DNA of 64,000 nucleotides from Candidatus Hydrogenedens sp. Lineage in GTDB: Bacteria; Hydrogenedentota; Hydrogenedentia; Hydrogenedentales; Hydrogenedentaceae. The notes below the pieces were generated by a model. That model saw only the letters and a list, made by a program, of their open reading frames with translations, did not search any database and was not told where the DNA came from. Below are positions 9,424 through 18,080 of this stretch, piece after piece; positions within the stretch are counted from its first letter, which is position 1, and each line of letters starts with the position of its first letter. The stretch is taken from the NCBI GenBank assembly GCA_035361075.1, contig DAOSBX010000002.1:1-64000 (forward strand), in the 5' to 3' direction. The position numbers were made by a program, and so were the translations under genes.

Positions 9424-11031
9424 ATGAAAAAGTTGATGTTTGGGAATGAAGCGATAGCCTTGGCAGGGATTCATTCAGGAATTACTTTAGGAACTGGCTA
9501 TCCTGGAACTCCGTCTACGGAGATTTTGGAGTATTTTTCGGAGTATGGAGGAAAAGCCCAATGGTGTCCTAATGAAAAAGTGGCACTTGAAGTGGGTATC
9601 GGTGTCGCTTTTGCAGGTGGGAATGCCTTAGTGACGATGAAACATGTGGGGCTTAATGTAGCATCGGACCCATTGTTTACAGTTGCTTATACAGGTGTGG
9701 AAGGTGCTCTTGTTATTATTTCTGCGGATGACCCCGATATGCATTCCAGTCAAAATGAGCAGGATAATAGAAATTATGCCCGTTCTGCGGGGGTAATGAT
9801 GTTAGAACCGTGCGATAGTCAAGAATGTTACGATTTCTTTTTTGAAGCAATTCGACTTTCAAAAGAATGGAAATTGCCCGTTATTCTCAGACCAACAACG
9901 AGAGTATGCCATTCCATGTCTATTGTAGAATTTGAAGAAAAAGAATATAATCCCGTATTACCAGAAAAATATAATCCAGATAAACCAGGTCGAGTTATGA
10001 TTCCTGGTTATGCAAGACCTGCTCATAGAAGATTAAGGGGAAAATTGGCACAAATTAAGAAATGGAATGAATCTTTTGGACCCAATAAGGAAGAAATTAA
10101 ATCTGAAGAGTTAGGAATCATAACTTCGGGCGTCTCATATCTTCATGTTTTAGAAGCAGAACCCAATGCATCTGTTTTGAAAATCGGAATGTGTTATCCA
10201 TTTCCAGAAGAGAAGGTACGAAGCTTTGTGAGGAAGCATAAGAAATGCATAGTTATTGAAGAAGGAGACCCCTTTTTGGTGGAAAATTGCCGGTATCATG
10301 GAATACCCGTTGAAGAGAAACCAGAGATGTATCGCTTCGGAGAATTAAATGTAAATAGGGTTCGACGAATTTTGAAAGGGGATACCTCTCCAGAACCACA
10401 GATAAAACGGGGAAGACCGCCAAGATTATGTGATGGTTGTCCACATAGAGCAACTTTTACCTTATTAGGAGAAATGAATTGTATTATTACAGGTGATATT
10501 GGATGTTATACCCTAAGCGTATTACCTCCTTTTCAGACTATGGACTCTTGTGTATGTATGGGTGCCAGTATTACTGTAGGACTTGGTTTAAGACACTCAT
10601 TACCACCTGAAGAAGCAAAGAGGGTCGTCAGTGTAATAGGGGATAGCACATTTATCCATAGTGGATTACCTGGTGTCATAGAAATGGTATACAACCCGCC
10701 ACCAACGGGGCATGTCATTATAGTTCTTGATAATAACACAACTGCGATGACAGGTATGCAAGAGCACCCTGGAACAGGTAAAAAATTAAATCATGAACCA
10801 ACGAATCAGGTAGTAATTGAAGATGTTGCAAAAGCTATTGGAGTAGAGAATGTAATTGTTACTGACCGTGTCTCTGTACTTGAAAAATCATTAGAGGAAG
10901 CACTTAACAATAACAAAACAAATCTTATTGTTATGAGAAAGACATGTGCCTTGTTAAGAAGAAAACAACAGAAAACTGAAACACACCAGACAACAGGAGA
11001 CAAGACGAATGTTACACCAAGAGGTAATTAA
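9424..11031 (+). CDS. iorA: indolepyruvate ferredoxin oxidoreductase, alpha subunit (lacks ferredoxin tail)
   Basis: Catalytic subunit that oxidatively decarboxylates aryl-pyruvates to aryl-acetyl-CoA using thiamine diphosphate, passing electrons to ferredoxin. The N-terminal pyrimidine-binding domain starts with GTGYPGTPSTEI at 23-34. CDGCPHR (336-342) and the TPP domain with GDIGCYT, GDSTF and LDNN (357-439) are intact. The usual C-terminal extension with two [4Fe-4S] clusters is missing: the protein ends at 535 residues, shortly after the CALLRR segment (508-513), with a polar tail. AAGGAG lies 8 bases before the ATG. It overlaps iorB by 23 bases. Confidence 0.92.
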   Translation: MKKLMFGNEAIALAGIHSGITLGTGYPGTPSTEILEYFSEYGGKAQWCPNEKVALEVGIGVAFAGGNALVTMKHVGLNVASDPLFTVAYTGVEGALVIISADDPDMHSSQNEQDNRNYARSAGVMMLEPCDSQECYDFFFEAIRLSKEWKLPVILRPTTRVCHSMSIVEFEEKEYNPVLPEKYNPDKPGRVMIPGYARPAHRRLRGKLAQIKKWNESFGPNKEEIKSEELGIITSGVSYLHVLEAEPNASVLKIGMCYPFPEEKVRSFVRKHKKCIVIEEGDPFLVENCRYHGIPVEEKPEMYRFGELNVNRVRRILKGDTSPEPQIKRGRPPRLCDGCPHRATFTLLGEMNCIITGDIGCYTLSVLPPFQTMDSCVCMGASITVGLGLRHSLPPEEAKRVVSVIGDSTFIHSGLPGVIEMVYNPPPTGHVIIVLDNNTTAMTGMQEHPGTGKKLNHEPTNQVVIEDVAKAIGVENVIVTDRVSVLEKSLEEALNNNKTNLIVMRKTCALLRRKQQKTETHQTTGDKTNVTPRGN

Positions 11032-11542
11032 TATTGTTTTAGCAGGTATTGGAGGAACAGGAGTTATCTTATCTTCAAATATCGTGGCAGACTCAGCATT
11101 CCTTGCAGGATATGATGTCCGAAAGAGTGAAATACATGGTATGAGTCAACGGGGAGGTTCTGTATCCAGTGATGTACGTTTTGGTAAAAAAGTTTATAGT
11201 CCTATGGTTCCTGATGGGGAAGCGGATTTTCTTCTTGTTATGCATCCTGATGAGTTAGAAAATAATTTGTATCGCTTAAAACCTAATGGAATAGTAATAG
11301 ATATATCTATTATTGTAGGTGAATCGAGAGAGTTGTCTCTGCTAAATGATGAGAAATACTTGCCAGTAAATCAAAAAAACTTTAACATTTGCCTTTTAGG
11401 AGCCTTGAGTAATTATTTAGATATTCCTTATGACTGCTGGAATAAAGCAATATTTTCTAATTTACCAAAGAAAGTTCACGAACAAAATAAGGGTGTCTTT
11501 GAATACGGAATGAGACTGACGGAAGAAGTAAAACAGAAATAG
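11009..11542 (+). CDS. iorB: indolepyruvate ferredoxin oxidoreductase, beta subunit
   Basis: A 177-residue gamma-type 2-oxoacid oxidoreductase subunit. The nucleotide-binding-like start with GIGGTGVILSS near 13-23 and the EIHGMSQRGGSV segment near 41-52 are the family hallmarks. It pairs with IorA to form the heterodimeric enzyme of aromatic amino acid catabolism. The start lies inside the 3' end of iorA (23-base overlap in another frame), which implies translational coupling. The length is slightly short but within the family's range. Confidence 0.9.
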   Translation: MLHQEVINIVLAGIGGTGVILSSNIVADSAFLAGYDVRKSEIHGMSQRGGSVSSDVRFGKKVYSPMVPDGEADFLLVMHPDELENNLYRLKPNGIVIDISIIVGESRELSLLNDEKYLPVNQKNFNICLLGALSNYLDIPYDCWNKAIFSNLPKKVHEQNKGVFEYGMRLTEEVKQK

Positions 11543-11625
11543 TATTTTATATCCCTCACAATTTGTATAATTAATAAAATATTTGTTTTTATTTGAACAT
11601 GGTAAAGAAATCTAAAGGATGGAAT

Positions 11626-12597
11626 ATGAAAACAAATGAATATATTGTTGGTGTAGATATTGGAGGGACAAAAATATTATCAATTGTTGTAAATGGCAAA
11701 TTTAATATCATCTCAAGATGTCGCAAAAAGACTAAGGGTTGGTTAAAAGATACGAAGCCAGAGAATCGAATTATACAGACAATAGAAGAGTCTATAGAAA
11801 AAGCAGGCAATCCAAAGATTATAGGAATAGGTGTTGGTGCACCAGGACCTGTTGACCCTAAAAATGGAATTGTTATAAATACTCCTAATCTCGGTTGGGA
11901 AAATTTTCCCATAGCAGAAATTCTTTCAAAACATTTTTCAGTACCCGTTGTTTTAGATAATGATGTAAATCTCGGAACGTATGCGGAGTGGCAATTTGGG
12001 AAATATAAAGACGCTAAACATGTTGTGGGTGTTTTCCCAGGAACTGGTATAGGTGGAGGACTTATTATAAACCGCAAAATTATTCATGGAGCAAGTGGAG
12101 GTGCGGGTGAAGTAGGACATATGACATTGCAGATTGATGGGCCACCATGTGGTTGCGGGAAAAGGGGATGTTTAGAGGCATTAGCTTCACGGATTGCCAT
12201 CACAAAAGAAATATCAGCCCTTGTTTTACGTGGCGAATCTGAATTTCTTTCCGAAGTGGTTGGAACAGATATTTCAAAAATACGTAGTGGTGTTATTGCA
12301 GAGGCGATTCGAAATGGAGAAAAGAAAGTTGAAAATATTGTACGGAAGGCAGCATACCTTACAGGAGTGGCTATTGCTAATCTTATAAACATATTAAGTC
12401 CAGAATTAGTTATATTAGGAGGTGGACTTATCGAGGCGTTAGGGGATATATATGAAGAAGAAATTCAAAAAGCAGTAAAAGAACATGCTATGCCTTTTCT
12501 TAGAAAGAAAGTTTCAATAGAAATAGGTAGATTAGGTGATGATGCTGTGGCATTGGGTTCTGCGTTGTTGTGTGCAAAGAAAAATGAAATAATATAA
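11626..12597 (+). CDS. ROK family sugar kinase (glucokinase-like)
   Basis: ATP-dependent sugar kinase of the ROK family, likely acting on glucose or a related hexose or N-acetylhexosamine. The phosphate-binding DIGGTK motif is near the N-terminus, an NDV catalytic segment sits mid-protein, and the ROK zinc motif (GCGKRGCLE, preceded by EVGH) is intact. I place the start at the ATG at 11626 (323 residues) because AAGGA at 11615-11619 sits 6 bases before it. An upstream TTG at 11593 would add 11 unneeded residues. It is followed by a second ASKHA-fold gene 35 bases downstream. Confidence 0.88.
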   Translation: MKTNEYIVGVDIGGTKILSIVVNGKFNIISRCRKKTKGWLKDTKPENRIIQTIEESIEKAGNPKIIGIGVGAPGPVDPKNGIVINTPNLGWENFPIAEILSKHFSVPVVLDNDVNLGTYAEWQFGKYKDAKHVVGVFPGTGIGGGLIINRKIIHGASGGAGEVGHMTLQIDGPPCGCGKRGCLEALASRIAITKEISALVLRGESEFLSEVVGTDISKIRSGVIAEAIRNGEKKVENIVRKAAYLTGVAIANLINILSPELVILGGGLIEALGDIYEEEIQKAVKEHAMPFLRKKVSIEIGRLGDDAVALGSALLCAKKNEII

Positions 12598-12632
12598 AAG
12601 AAAGTAATAAAAGTAATAACAGGAGAAGAAAA

Positions 12633-14036
12633 ATGAATTTGAACTGGATGTTTGTAAAATCTAAATTAACTCCTCCTATGGACCCTAATTTTATTCCCCC
12701 CAAGTTAGTAAATGAACAATTTAAAAGTAAAGTTAAAGAAACAAAAGATGCGGTAAAAGTCGTTATTGCTCTGGAGAGATTAAATAAGTCGATTTCACGG
12801 TTTGAAACAAAAATATTTCCAGAAGGGCATCCTTTGTTTGAATCAAGTTATTTTTATATCGAACGGATTCTAAAATTTTTATTGTGGCAAAAAGGAGGAT
12901 GGAAAATATATATTTATGCTCCAAAACAATTAATTCAATATATAGAAAAAACATATTCACCTCAGGGGGAGAGAGCATTTGATTATAAATTTATGGGTGA
13001 AGATGTATATGAGCAACTATTTACAATAGTGCCATGTAAATCAGAAGAGGAAGTTCCCCTTGCAAATGAGACATCTCAACGTTTAGGTAGACATACCGAA
13101 GGGTGTAGAGTTGGATTTGATTTAGGTGCTTCTGACCGCAAAGCGTCAGCCGTTATTGACGGGGAAGTAGTGTATAGTGAAGAAAAAATTTGGGAACCTC
13201 GTAAACATTCAGACCCTGCTTATCATTATAATGAAATAATGACAGCGATAAAGACAGCAGCATCAAAAATGCCACGTTTGGACGCAGTAGGGGGAAGTGC
13301 TGCAGGGGTATATGTCAATAATCGTGCAATGGTAGCTTCTTTGTTTAGAGGTGTCCCGAAAGAACGATTTCATGAAGTGCACGAGTTATTCAACCGTATG
13401 GGTGAAGAATTAGGTGTTCCTCTTGTTGTCGTAAATGATGGTGAAGTTACTGCATTAGCTGGCTCTATGTCCATTGGTGATAATTCTGTTTTAGGAATTG
13501 CATTAGGTTCCAGTGAGGCGGGGGGATATGTTACCCCTTCGGGGAATATTACTGACTGGCTAAATGAACTTGCTTTCGCTCCAGTAGATTATAATCCGAA
13601 TGCACCTGTGGAAGAATGGTCTGGTGATAAGGGAGTAGGTGCTAATTATTTCTCACAACAATGTGTGTTTAGACTTGCTCCGAAGGCAGGAATAAAAGTC
13701 CCTGACAATATTACAGATGCAGAAAAATTAAAGTTAATACAGGATGAATTAGAAAAAGGGAATCCTGAAGTCATTAAAATATGGCAAACCATGGGAGTCT
13801 ATTTGGGTTATACCCTTGCCCATTATTATGATTTCTATGAAATAAAACATGTGCTTATTTTAGGAAGATGTACATCTGGTAAGGGTGGTCCTATTATGCT
13901 GGATGAATGCCTAAATGTTTTAAAAATAGAATTCCCAGATATCAGTGAAAAAATAAAAGTGCAATTACCTGATGAAAAAAATAGAAGGGTTGGTCAATCT
14001 ATCGCTGCTGCAAGTTTGCCTGAACTCAAAAAGTAA
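12633..14036 (+). CDS. ROK-like ASKHA-fold protein with unrecognised N-terminal domain
   Basis: The C-terminal 310 residues look like an ASKHA sugar-kinase fold: a phosphate-1 loop GFDLGASDRK at about 159, a VVNDGEVTALAG segment matching the catalytic Asp loop of ROK kinases, and a LGIALGSSEAGG phosphate-2-like loop. The ROK zinc cysteines are absent. The first 155 residues match nothing I know. A GGAGAAG ribosome binding site precedes the ATG. It follows the ROK kinase in the same transcription unit, so a role in sugar phosphorylation or sensing is plausible. Loss of zinc ligands means that enzymatic activity is not assured. Confidence 0.6.
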   Translation: MNLNWMFVKSKLTPPMDPNFIPPKLVNEQFKSKVKETKDAVKVVIALERLNKSISRFETKIFPEGHPLFESSYFYIERILKFLLWQKGGWKIYIYAPKQLIQYIEKTYSPQGERAFDYKFMGEDVYEQLFTIVPCKSEEEVPLANETSQRLGRHTEGCRVGFDLGASDRKASAVIDGEVVYSEEKIWEPRKHSDPAYHYNEIMTAIKTAASKMPRLDAVGGSAAGVYVNNRAMVASLFRGVPKERFHEVHELFNRMGEELGVPLVVVNDGEVTALAGSMSIGDNSVLGIALGSSEAGGYVTPSGNITDWLNELAFAPVDYNPNAPVEEWSGDKGVGANYFSQQCVFRLAPKAGIKVPDNITDAEKLKLIQDELEKGNPEVIKIWQTMGVYLGYTLAHYYDFYEIKHVLILGRCTSGKGGPIMLDECLNVLKIEFPDISEKIKVQLPDEKNRRVGQSIAAASLPELKK

Positions 14037-14038
14037 GG

Positions 14039-14464
14039 TCAAGTAGATTTACTTTTCTTTTCCGCTTCTTTGATTTTATGCCACGAATTCCATGCTTCTT
14101 CTTCTGTAACTGCTTTTTTGTCTCCAAAGACATGTTCATGTCGTCGTATCATTTTTTTGTGGGCACATTGTAATGCTTCTAATAAATTTATTTTTCCTTC
14201 TGATTCTCCTGCAACTGCTGAAGCAATCAATATAAATAAAACATCTCCAAACTCTTCATTTATATCTGAATTGTTGCCTTTCTCCAATGCTTCTATATAC
14301 TCTTGGCATTCTTCATTTGCATATTTGGCAAAATCTAAAGATGTTTGTTTTCGATCCCATGGACAACCTTCTGGGCTTCTTAAATATCGTGCAAGTTCAA
14401 TTAAAACCTCAAATACTTCTCCTGCTTCATTTTTATTAAAATTTAATAAATCTTCTTTTTTCAT
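14039..14464 (-). CDS. mazG: MazG-family nucleotide pyrophosphohydrolase (single domain)
   Basis: Hydrolyses nucleoside triphosphates to monophosphate and pyrophosphate, cleaning the nucleotide pool. The MazG fingerprint is clear: GCPWDRKQTSLDF, the metal-binding EE..E helix (NEECQEYIEAL), the EEFGDVLF helix, and the terminal RRHEHVFGD. At 141 residues it is a single MazG domain, about half the length of the two-domain E. coli protein, as in many bacteria. It ends 2 bases from the stop of the convergent plus-strand gene and is divergent from mpl. Confidence 0.88.
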   Translation of the reverse strand: MKKEDLLNFNKNEAGEVFEVLIELARYLRSPEGCPWDRKQTSLDFAKYANEECQEYIEALEKGNNSDINEEFGDVLFILIASAVAGESEGKINLLEALQCAHKKMIRRHEHVFGDKKAVTEEEAWNSWHKIKEAEKKSKST

Positions 14465-14645
14465 ATAAACTCCAATTGAATAATTGTTAGTAATTCTAAA
14501 AAGCCATTATAAAGAAATATTAAAAGAAAACACAAAGAATATTTCTACATCGTTTTTTACCATCCAACAAACAAAACTCTCAATGTAATATGATATATTG
14601 TGTATAAATAAAAGAACACCTTAAAAAGATATAGGGGTTGTTTTT

Positions 14646-16043
14646 ATGAAAATACATTTTTCTGGTATCGGTGGAACCGCAATGATAGGCGGAGCTTATT
14701 TAGCAAAGCAGAAAGGCTATGAAATTCGAGGGAGTGATAATCCTTTATACCCTCCCACGTCTATTTTAGTTAAAAAACTATCTGTTCCAATTTATGAATG
14801 TTATAAATCGAGTAATTTAGATTGGGGTCCTGATATTGTCGTTATTGGTAATGCCCTTAGTCGTGGAAATGAAGAAGTCGAAACAGTATTAGATAAACGA
14901 ATGACTTATACAAGCTTACCAGAATGGTTACGATATAACATATTACAAAAGAGAAAGTCTATTGTCGTTTCAGGAACTCATGGAAAGACAACAACGACTT
15001 CTTTAATAGCATGGATTTTGAAGGTTGCTAATATGAAACCTGGATATTTGATTGGGGGATATCCTATCGATTTTGAATTTCCTGCTGAGTTAGGAGAAGA
15101 AAATTCTTATTTTGTAATTGAAGGTGATGAATATGACACGGCATTTTTCGACAAAAGAGCAAAATTTCTTCATTATTTACCACAGGTTGTTGTAATTACA
15201 TCCCTTGAATATGACCATAGTGATATATATAACAATATTCATGAAATTGAGAAGGCATTCCAATTATTGTTAAGAACCGTTCCCTCTAAAGGACTTGTGT
15301 GTTTATGTGGCGATAATAACGCACAAATTTTGAAAGAATATTGTTTTTCACAGAGTATCACTTATGGATTTTCAGACGAATGTCTCTGGAAAACGAAGGT
15401 TGAATTTAGTGCAGATAATAAACAAATGGAACAACATATATATTATAAAGATAAATATTTAGGAAAAGTAACAACATCCTTATTTGGTAATCATAATGCC
15501 CTTAATATCCTTTGTGGGGTGGCTGTTACTCACTCATTAGGTATTCCTTTTTCTGTTATAAGGGATGGGATAAGCAGTTTTAGAGGTGTCCGAAGAAGGC
15601 AGGAGATATTTTTTATGGCACAGGGCAAGACCTTTATTGATGATTTTGCACATCATCCAACTGCTATTAAAGAAACATTATTATCGTTCAAAATGAAATA
15701 CCCTGATAAAAGAATAATTGCTGTCTTTGAACCACGTTCAAATACTACTGTAACAAATATATTTCAAAATGAGATTACAGACGCTTTGTCATTAGCAAAT
15801 GAGGTGTGGATAACACCTATTTATAGAGAGGAGAAAATACCAGAAGAGAAAAGATTAAATAAAATAGAAATTGTCGAAATTCTTAATAAAAGAGGTATAA
15901 AAGCAAATAATGCCAAAACTTATGATGAAATATTTCAATACCTATGTAATAATTTAGAAGGGGAAGTAATAGTGATTTTGATGAGTAATGGTGCTTGTGG
16001 TCATTTAAGAGAAAACATCCAAAATTATTACTCTAAGAAATAA
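14646..16043 (+). CDS. mpl: UDP-N-acetylmuramate:L-alanyl-gamma-D-glutamyl-meso-diaminopimelate ligase
   Basis: Mur-ligase family enzyme that reattaches recycled murein tripeptide to UDP-MurNAc in the cytoplasm. The N-terminal HFSGIGGTAM (4-13) binds UDP-MurNAc, and the P-loop SGTHGKTTTT is at 109-118. DEYDTAFFDKRAKF and a later LEYDHSDIY segment are typical of Mpl rather than MurC. The 465-residue length is normal. It implies meso-diaminopimelate type peptidoglycan and active wall recycling, consistent with the amidase near the right end of the window. The DUF2784 gene follows after a single base. Confidence 0.92.
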   Translation: MKIHFSGIGGTAMIGGAYLAKQKGYEIRGSDNPLYPPTSILVKKLSVPIYECYKSSNLDWGPDIVVIGNALSRGNEEVETVLDKRMTYTSLPEWLRYNILQKRKSIVVSGTHGKTTTTSLIAWILKVANMKPGYLIGGYPIDFEFPAELGEENSYFVIEGDEYDTAFFDKRAKFLHYLPQVVVITSLEYDHSDIYNNIHEIEKAFQLLLRTVPSKGLVCLCGDNNAQILKEYCFSQSITYGFSDECLWKTKVEFSADNKQMEQHIYYKDKYLGKVTTSLFGNHNALNILCGVAVTHSLGIPFSVIRDGISSFRGVRRRQEIFFMAQGKTFIDDFAHHPTAIKETLLSFKMKYPDKRIIAVFEPRSNTTVTNIFQNEITDALSLANEVWITPIYREEKIPEEKRLNKIEIVEILNKRGIKANNAKTYDEIFQYLCNNLEGEVIVILMSNGACGHLRENIQNYYSKK

Positions 16044-16044
16044 T

Positions 16045-16428
16045 ATGTTTTATTTAAAAATAGCAGATGTTTTATTAACTGTTATACATCTTATTTTTAT
16101 AGTTTTTATATTATTTGGGTGGATTCCAATTAAATTGAGGAAGGTCCATTATATATCAATGTGGATAGTATTTATATCATGGTTTTTGTTGGGTCTATAT
16201 TTTGGTTTGGGTTATTGCCTGTTGACAGATTTACATTGGAAAATAAAGATTAAACTTAACGAGGTAAACCTACCATATTCATTTATAAAATATATTCTCG
16301 ACAGAATAACTAAAAACGATTTTGATGAAACAATGATTAATTACGTAACAGTAGTAGTTTTTATATTCATTTTTATCCTATCGACTTATTTTTTTATTAA
16401 GGATAAGAGAAGTAAAAAAACAACTTAA
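16045..16428 (+). CDS. DUF2784 family membrane protein
   Basis: A 127-residue integral membrane protein with hydrophobic helices near 8-25, 36-58 and 103-120. The conserved GLGYCLLTDLHWKIKIKLN loop (Cys, Asp and Trp in DUF2784 context) supports the family call. Function is not known for the family. It starts one base after the mpl stop and is surely co-transcribed with it, which weakly suggests an envelope-related role. Confidence 0.75.
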   Translation: MFYLKIADVLLTVIHLIFIVFILFGWIPIKLRKVHYISMWIVFISWFLLGLYFGLGYCLLTDLHWKIKIKLNEVNLPYSFIKYILDRITKNDFDETMINYVTVVVFIFIFILSTYFFIKDKRSKKTT

Positions 16429-16460
16429 AAGGCGTTTAGAAAAACAAAGTAAAAAGCAAG

Positions 16461-16466
16461 TATAAT
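16461..16466 (+). promoter_or_regulatory. possible -10 element upstream of the DUF1015 gene
   Basis: A TATAAT hexamer lies 47 bases before the DUF1015 start in the 84-base gap after the DUF2784 gene. No convincing -35 box is seen at the usual spacing, so this is only a candidate. Confidence 0.25.
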
Positions 16467-16512
16467 ATTGGCAAAATCCCCTTTATAGTCTGAAAGAAAT
16501 AAGGATGTTTTT

Positions 16513-17829
16513 ATGCCTTTTATACGAGGATTTAAAGCACTTCATTATAATCCTGAGAAAATAGATGATTTTGCCAATGTTATTGTTCCGCCTTATGACA
16601 TTATAAATTCAGAAATGAGAGACAATCTGGCAAAGAGAAGTGAATATAACTTTGTTCATATTGACCTACCTATTGACACAAATTGCAAAAGTAAATATGA
16701 AAATGCAGGAGAATTATTTAAGGAGTGGCAAGAAAAGGAGATTTTTATCCGTGATAGTCATATTAGTGCTTATTGGCTAAGGCAACGTTTTACAGATATA
16801 CGGGGTATTCAAATGGAAAGATTAACATTGTTGTCGTTAATAAAAATTCCATTGCATGGGGAAGAAAATCAGATTCTACCCCACGAGAAGACATTTGAAA
16901 AGCCGATTGAGGACAGACTTTCTTTGATGAAGACTACAAATGCACAGTTAAGTCCTGTATTTTTGATTTTCTCCGATACAGAACGACATATTAACAAAGT
17001 TTTTTATAATTTAATAAAGAATGAAAACAAACAACCCGAAATATGCGTTACAACCATTGATGGTGTTTTTAATGAGATATGGCAAACACGATGGATTGAA
17101 GAGTTGACAGAGATATTTAAAGATAAAACATTATATATTGCAGATGGTCATCATCGTTTTAAGACAGCAAAACATCTTCTTCAAGAAAAACTGGGTTCGG
17201 TAGAGGAAATTAAGAAAGATAGGAATATGATAGAGCCATATTTTTATCTTTTTACTGGTTTAGTTGCGTTTGAAGACCCAGGGTTAATAATAAATGCACC
17301 TCATAGAGTTATCAAAAATATAGAAATAGATTATGACAGTTTTTTTTCTAAATTAAGTGTTTACTTTAATATTGTGCATATTGAAGGAAATCCCATAGAT
17401 TATATACATAAAAGAGAGAATAATTGCGGAGATAAAAGTAAAACATCTCGGTGTTTTGGATTTGTAGATAAAAACAAAGGAAGGTTTATCCTTGAACTTA
17501 AAGAGGAAGGGCTGAAAAGACTGATAGAGAAGCAGAATACAAAAGCATTACATGAGACAGATGTATATGTACTTCATAAATTACTTTTTGAGGAAGTTCT
17601 AAAACTTACTCCAGAAAATCCCTTAATTTATGAGACCAATCCTTTCCGTTGTATTGAAATGGTAGAGATGGAAAATTGTTCGATGGCTTTCCTCATAAAT
17701 CCTATTTCGCCACACACAATAAAAAAATGTGCAGATAACCATGAGTTTATGCCTCAAAAGGCAACATACTTCTTCCCTAAAATACCCAGCGGACTTATTG
17801 TATATGAACTTTCAAATGAAAGTTTATAA
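16513..17829 (+). CDS. DUF1015 family protein
   Basis: A 438-residue soluble protein with the DUF1015 hallmarks: PPYDII near 27-32, a HEKTFEKP segment near 121, and ADGHHRFKTA near 214-223. The GHHR motif resembles the active-site motif of ParB/Srx-like folds; some such proteins phosphorylate serine, but I know of no proof for this family, so no enzyme name is given. It ends 4 bases from the stop of the small convergent membrane-peptide gene. Its start is preceded by AATAAGGATG, which gives a modest ribosome binding site. Confidence 0.85.
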   Translation: MPFIRGFKALHYNPEKIDDFANVIVPPYDIINSEMRDNLAKRSEYNFVHIDLPIDTNCKSKYENAGELFKEWQEKEIFIRDSHISAYWLRQRFTDIRGIQMERLTLLSLIKIPLHGEENQILPHEKTFEKPIEDRLSLMKTTNAQLSPVFLIFSDTERHINKVFYNLIKNENKQPEICVTTIDGVFNEIWQTRWIEELTEIFKDKTLYIADGHHRFKTAKHLLQEKLGSVEEIKKDRNMIEPYFYLFTGLVAFEDPGLIINAPHRVIKNIEIDYDSFFSKLSVYFNIVHIEGNPIDYIHKRENNCGDKSKTSRCFGFVDKNKGRFILELKEEGLKRLIEKQNTKALHETDVYVLHKLLFEEVLKLTPENPLIYETNPFRCIEMVEMENCSMAFLINPISPHTIKKCADNHEFMPQKATYFFPKIPSGLIVYELSNESL

Positions 17830-17833
17830 ATAT

Positions 17834-17977
17834 CTATTTGCCCATAATCATTTTAACAATGTTACTTATTACTGGGACATTCCATCCAGCCATAGTGGCA
17901 CCAACCCCTGCCATTATTAAAACAAGAAGAATAGCCGCAATTGCTGCGATCGTTTCACGTACTTTTGTAATAGACAT
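17834..17977 (-). CDS. 47-residue single-span membrane peptide
   Basis: A short frame (start ATG at 17975-17977, stop TAG at 17834-17836) encodes 47 residues: a short charged N-terminus (MSITKVRETI), one long hydrophobic segment about residues 10-30 rich in Ala, Ile, Leu and Gly, and a C-terminus ending in Lys-Met-Ile-Met-Gly-Lys. On the minus strand an AAAAGGAA ribosome binding site sits 7 bases before the start. Codon-like base use and the fit into the 251-base gap between two genes support a real gene. It follows the epimerase gene by 103 bases at the end of a minus-strand run. No family is recognised. Confidence 0.6.
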   Translation of the reverse strand: MSITKVRETIAAIAAILLVLIMAGVGATMAGWNVPVISNIVKMIMGK

Positions 17978-18080
17978 ATACTGTTCCTTTTATTAGGTCA
18001 GGTTTAATACGTTGTTTTATATGCCAAACATGGCAAGAGTATAAATAGGATAAACTTATATCCTATCTATTTCTAATTTT

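Noticed and set aside
11593..11625. TTG start that would extend the ROK kinase by 11 residues
   Set aside because: The ATG at 11626 has AAGGA at proper spacing and begins just before the conserved kinase motif.
14070..14468. A 132-codon plus-strand frame
   Set aside because: It is antisense to mazG, whose protein motifs are clear; the frame shows no domain.
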